This document shows positions 23,691 to 26,119 of a stretch of 26,119 nt of DNA, piece after piece. Made by a program: the position numbers and the translations under genes. Numbering within the stretch: the first letter of the stretch is position 1; every line of letters starts with the position of its first letter. The notes under the pieces were generated by a model that was given only the letters and a program-made list of their open reading frames with translations, was not told the DNA's origin and did not search any database. The stretch lies in contig USPQ01000034.1 of the NCBI GenBank assembly GCA_900556625.1, positions 1 to 26,119 on the forward strand. Direction: 5' to 3'. Source of the stretch: an uncultured Bacteroides sp. (lineage in GTDB: Bacteria; Bacteroidota; Bacteroidia; Bacteroidales; Bacteroidaceae).

Positions 23691-25100
23691 ATGAAGATAT
23701 CATTAAAGTTAATAGTTGTATTTTTATTGTTGTTAGGGTGGAATAGTATTTTACGGGCGGAAATACTCGTATACCCTGTCCCGCAAGGTTTTTACTATGC
23801 CCGTCACAACGACGACTACACAGTAAAAGTACGGCAAGCAGGTGAAAAAGATTGGGTAGATCTTTTCGAATATAACGTAAAGGTGGATATGGATACAAAA
23901 TCGGATGCAACTATGGTGCAGTTTGATTTTTCCGGTAAAGTGGAAGTATTAATACGGAAGAACAATGGAGAGATCCGTTCGGCAATAGTACGTCCACTAT
24001 CTAAAGGCATTCAGCCGAAGATAGACGGAAACTTTCTGTTGTTCACATTGGATAAGCCACAAAAACTATCTGTAGAATTTAACGGTGACCGTTTGAATAA
24101 TCTGCACGTATTTGCCAATCCGATAATTAAGGATATACCTGATAAGAATGATCCGAACGTGATGTATTTTGAGTCCGGTATCCATGAACCTACCGATGCG
24201 GCAGGCAAGTGCTTCCGTATTCCTTCCAACACTACGGTCTATTTGGAAGGTGGGGCAGTGCTGAAAGGCTGTCTTAATTGTGACAGCGTAGAAAATGTGA
24301 AGATTCTGGGATATGGTATGTTGCTCGAACCGCAACAGGGCATATCGGTGGCATATTCCAAAAATGTATTGATTGATGGAATTACTGTTGTCAATTCACG
24401 TCACTATACCGTTTCCGGCGGACAAAGTCAAGGAATAACCATCAAAAACCTGAAATCATTCAGCTATCAAGGGTGGAGTGACGGACTGGATTTCATGTCT
24501 TGCTCCGATATTGTCATTGATGATGTGTTTCTGCGTAATTCCGATGATTGTCTTGCTTTCTATACTCACCGTTGGAATTATTATGGAGATTGCCGGAAAG
24601 TACGTGTTCAGAATTCTACTCTTTGGGCTGATATTGCGCATCCCATTAATATCGGTACGCATGGCAATACAAAGACGGGAGATGAAGTGCTCGAAGATAT
24701 GTTATTCAAAAATATCGATATCTTGGAGCATGATGAAGACGACCGCAATTATCAAGGATGTATGACCATCAACGTTGGAGACCATAACTTGGCACGCAAC
24801 ATAACGTTCGAGGATATTCGGGTCGAAAATATTCAGGAAGGGCAACTGTTCCATCTTCGTGTGATGTATAACCAAAAGTATAATACCGGTCCGGGAAGAG
24901 GCGTGAAGGATATTGTGTTCCGTAATATCTCTTGTACAGGCAAGTATATCAATCCTTCCTTGATAGAAGGTTATGATAAGAACCGCAAAGTAGAGAATAT
25001 TCTGTTCGAGAATATCGTATTGAACGGTAAACGGGTGACTACATTGGAAGAGTTGAACGTGGATAAGAAAGATTTTGTAGGAAAAGTGAGAATAAAGTAA
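23691..25100 (+). CDS. Secreted right-handed beta-helix glycosidase, GH28-like (divergent)
   Basis: About 470 residues with a signal peptide (MKISLKLIVVFLLLLGWNSILRAE). An N-terminal beta-sandwich region (about 25-150) precedes a parallel beta-helix whose rungs show repeated I/V-rich strands (VENVKILGYG, KNVLIDGITVVNS, ITIKNLKSF, IVIDDVFLRNSDD, ITFEDIRVENI). Asp264 and Asp267 in SDGLD and Asp285-Asp286 in NSDDC occupy the places of the GH28 catalytic aspartates, and HPINIGTHGN near 316 stands where GH28 has its GHG-type motif. The divergence leaves GH49-like or another beta-helix family possible. GH28 enzymes hydrolyse galacturonides; this substrate is not proven. Earlier in-frame TTG/ATG codons exist, but only ATG 23691 puts the signal peptide first. 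It is the last intact gene of the PUL. Confidence 0.78.
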   Translation: MKISLKLIVVFLLLLGWNSILRAEILVYPVPQGFYYARHNDDYTVKVRQAGEKDWVDLFEYNVKVDMDTKSDATMVQFDFSGKVEVLIRKNNGEIRSAIVRPLSKGIQPKIDGNFLLFTLDKPQKLSVEFNGDRLNNLHVFANPIIKDIPDKNDPNVMYFESGIHEPTDAAGKCFRIPSNTTVYLEGGAVLKGCLNCDSVENVKILGYGMLLEPQQGISVAYSKNVLIDGITVVNSRHYTVSGGQSQGITIKNLKSFSYQGWSDGLDFMSCSDIVIDDVFLRNSDDCLAFYTHRWNYYGDCRKVRVQNSTLWADIAHPINIGTHGNTKTGDEVLEDMLFKNIDILEHDEDDRNYQGCMTINVGDHNLARNITFEDIRVENIQEGQLFHLRVMYNQKYNTGPGRGVKDIVFRNISCTGKYINPSLIEGYDKNRKVENILFENIVLNGKRVTTLEELNVDKKDFVGKVRIK

Positions 25101-25122
25101 CTTTTCAACTAAAAGTTTTATT
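25099..25122 (+). terminator. Weak terminator at the PUL operon end
   Basis: AACTTTT / AAAAGTT (7 bp, low GC) with a 5-nt loop overlaps the stop codon and is followed by TTTATTCAATTTT. The shape fits but the stem is weak. Confidence 0.35.
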
Positions 25123-25133
25123 CAATTTTGCTG

Positions 25134-25233
25134 TCATACCCTCATAGTCTCTTGAATCCCCTTATTCATCGGTGCTTGAGCTATGAGGGTAAGTATGATG
25201 GTAGCATGAGGGTAACTTTTGCTCTCATACCCC
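25134..25233. repeat. Degenerate inverted/direct repeats of TATGAGGGTA
   Basis: TACCCTCATA (25137-25146) is the exact reverse complement of TATGAGGGTA (25182-25191). CATGAGGGTA follows 23 bp later and a partial CTCATACCC lies near 25224-25232. The first two can form a 10-bp stem. There is no coding sequence here. This array and the next one fill the 326-bp gap between the PUL and the GH78 remnant. Confidence 0.65.
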
Positions 25234-25311
25234 GTTGGATATTATGTCGGCCTGTAGTATTGTAATGATGGCTCCTTATATTCTTCTTGCAAGCTGTCTT
25301 GTTTCTCAAGA

Positions 25312-25399
25312 GCTTACAGGTGTGAATAGACAGGCTCACAGCAGTGGGCTTTTGGGCTTACATTTGTGGATAGAAGAGCTCACTGCTGTAAGCTTCTCT
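25312..25399. repeat. Four-unit tandem array with a 22-bp period
   Basis: Units begin at 25312, 25334, 25356 and 25378, exactly 22 bp apart, with starts GCTTACAGGTGTG, GCTCACAGCAGTG, GCTTACATTTGTG and GCTCACTGCTGTAAGC. The shared core is GCTYAC. The fourth unit is also a 15/17 inverted match of the second, so the array can fold into a large stem-loop. The array ends 27 bp before the remnant ORF. Confidence 0.75.
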
Positions 25400-25426
25400 G
25401 TTTGATTAAAGGTTAATAGATGAAGT

Positions 25427-25909
25427 ATGGCAGTAAACAGTGTGGACAATACCGACAAGCAGATTGGCTCTGTCAATCTGAATCCTTTAGGGCAGGGCGG
25501 TGACTTTATCGCTTTTCCGGTGGTAGGAGATGTGGGGTATTCCGGTCAAAATGCACTCGGTGCTTTGCTGTCCGAAGGATGGTGGAGCGGAGGAGCAACC
25601 TTTACAGGAGATATTTCCGTATTCTCCCGTACGGCTACGTACCTGGTGGACGTACCTCAATTTTTGAGAAGATACCTTCGTTCTATGCGTGATGTACAGC
25701 GGGAAGATGGTCGCTTTCCGGACATTGCTCCTTTGGGTGGAGGATTCGGTGGTTTGCTGTGGGGAAGTGCCGGAATCACAGTTCCTTGGGAGTGTTACCT
25801 GCAATACGGAGACAAAGTTCTCTTGGCTGAACACTATGACGCCATGAAACGATATATTTCCTATATCCTCGACAAGACCATCGACCCGAAAACAAATATT
25901 CTTTTGTAA
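25427..25909 (+). pseudogene. GH78 alpha-L-rhamnosidase remnant with internal deletion
   Basis: The 160-codon ORF joins pieces of a much longer rhamnosidase (GH78 enzymes are normally about 700-1200 residues). NALGALLSEGWWSG matches the Bac_rhamnosid N-terminal domain, and it is followed almost at once by TFTGDISVFSRTATYLVDV from the start of the catalytic (alpha/alpha) barrel. DGRFPDIAPLGGG and GITVPWECYLQYGDK are also catalytic-domain blocks. Everything in between is missing, including the CPQRDER-type stretch with catalytic acidic residues, and so is everything after DPKTNILL. A stop lies directly upstream in frame. It therefore cannot be a working enzyme unless it serves a new purpose. 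It suggests that the ancestral PUL included rhamnose removal. Confidence 0.7.
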
Positions 25910-25969
25910 CAACTTGCTTTGGTTTTGAGAGGGGGCAAGACTAAACAGATATTAATAAAATGATAAATT

Positions 25970-26021
25970 AAAGGCTTCATGAGATCAAGGCTGTTTTAGC
26001 TTTGATTTTCACGAAGCCTTT
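25970..26021. terminator. Long hairpin, probable terminator of the minus-strand gene
   Basis: AAAGGCTTC pairs with GAAGCCTTT, and the stem continues imperfectly inward (ATCAAGGCT / AGCTTTGAT) to a short loop. T-rich sequence flanks it on both strands, so it may work in both directions. It lies 22 bp behind the stop of the minus-strand gene. Confidence 0.7.
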
Positions 26022-26043
26022 ATTATTGTGAATACTGTAATGA

Positions 26044-26119
26044 TTATAATATCATCTGCCGTTCTTTCTCATCATCCACCACAGCCATCATTCCTTCTAC
26101 CTGTGCAAGAGCCAGCATA
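26044..26119 (-). CDS. C-terminal end of an unidentified gene (partial, runs off window)
   Basis: On the minus strand an open frame enters from the window edge and encodes LALAQVEGMMAVVDDEKE, then RQMIL and a TAA stop. It is followed by a good hairpin terminator, which supports a real gene end. Only about 25 codons are visible, so no family can be named. Confidence 0.5.
   Translation of the reverse strand, partial: MLALAQVEGMMAVVDDEKERQMIL

Noticed and set aside
25312..25399. CRISPR array
   Set aside because: The units are contiguous with no spacers between conserved repeats, only four units exist, and no cas gene is in the window.

Overview
The window looks like a chromosomal segment of a gut Bacteroides (B. 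thetaiotaomicron/B. ovatus type). The evidence is a SusC/SusD pair, a one-protein hybrid two-component regulator (HTCS), TIG-domain surface lipoproteins, and several close matches to the Bacteroides promoter consensus (TTG or TTTG, 17-18 nt, TAnnTTTG). Almost everything reads on the + strand. The species call is an inference from gene content.

Layout. (1) Positions 1-310 hold a 3'-end fragment that looks like tRNA-Ser but lacks a tRNA body (a likely attachment-site scar of an element lying upstream), a terminator, and a complete tRNA-Ser(GGA). (2) Positions 420-3185 encode a large secreted heparinase II/III-type polysaccharide lyase. (3) Positions 3262-8383 form a compact three-gene operon with its own promoter: a DUF3575-like small outer-membrane protein, a protein combining a carboxypeptidase-regulatory-like domain, an OmpA-like domain and TPRs, and a protein built from four tandem modules of about 190 residues, each resembling a small outer-membrane barrel. 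This is the least familiar system in the window. (4) Positions 8464-25100 are a polysaccharide utilization locus (PUL): HTCS sensor-regulator, small orphan lipoprotein, ECF sigma factor without an anti-sigma, SusC, SusD, two TIG-domain surface glycan-binding lipoproteins, an alginate-lyase-superfamily (PL38-like) lipoprotein and a divergent GH28-like beta-helix enzyme. (5) Positions 25101-26043 are a decayed tail: two degenerate repeat arrays, including four units at an exact 22-bp period, and a GH78 alpha-L-rhamnosidase remnant with an internal deletion. (6) The last 76 bases are the C-terminal end of an unidentified minus-strand gene.

How the PUL should work: surface lipoproteins (SusD and the TIG proteins) capture an oligosaccharide, SusC imports it with TonB energy, and the lyase and the beta-helix enzyme cut it. 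The HTCS periplasmic propeller senses a product and its AraC-type domain activates transcription. The sigma factor just before susC may add a second layer of control. The enzyme set (uronate-type lyase, GH28-like enzyme, rhamnosidase remnant) suggests a uronic-acid-containing and perhaps rhamnose-containing glycan. The actual substrate cannot be read from the sequence.
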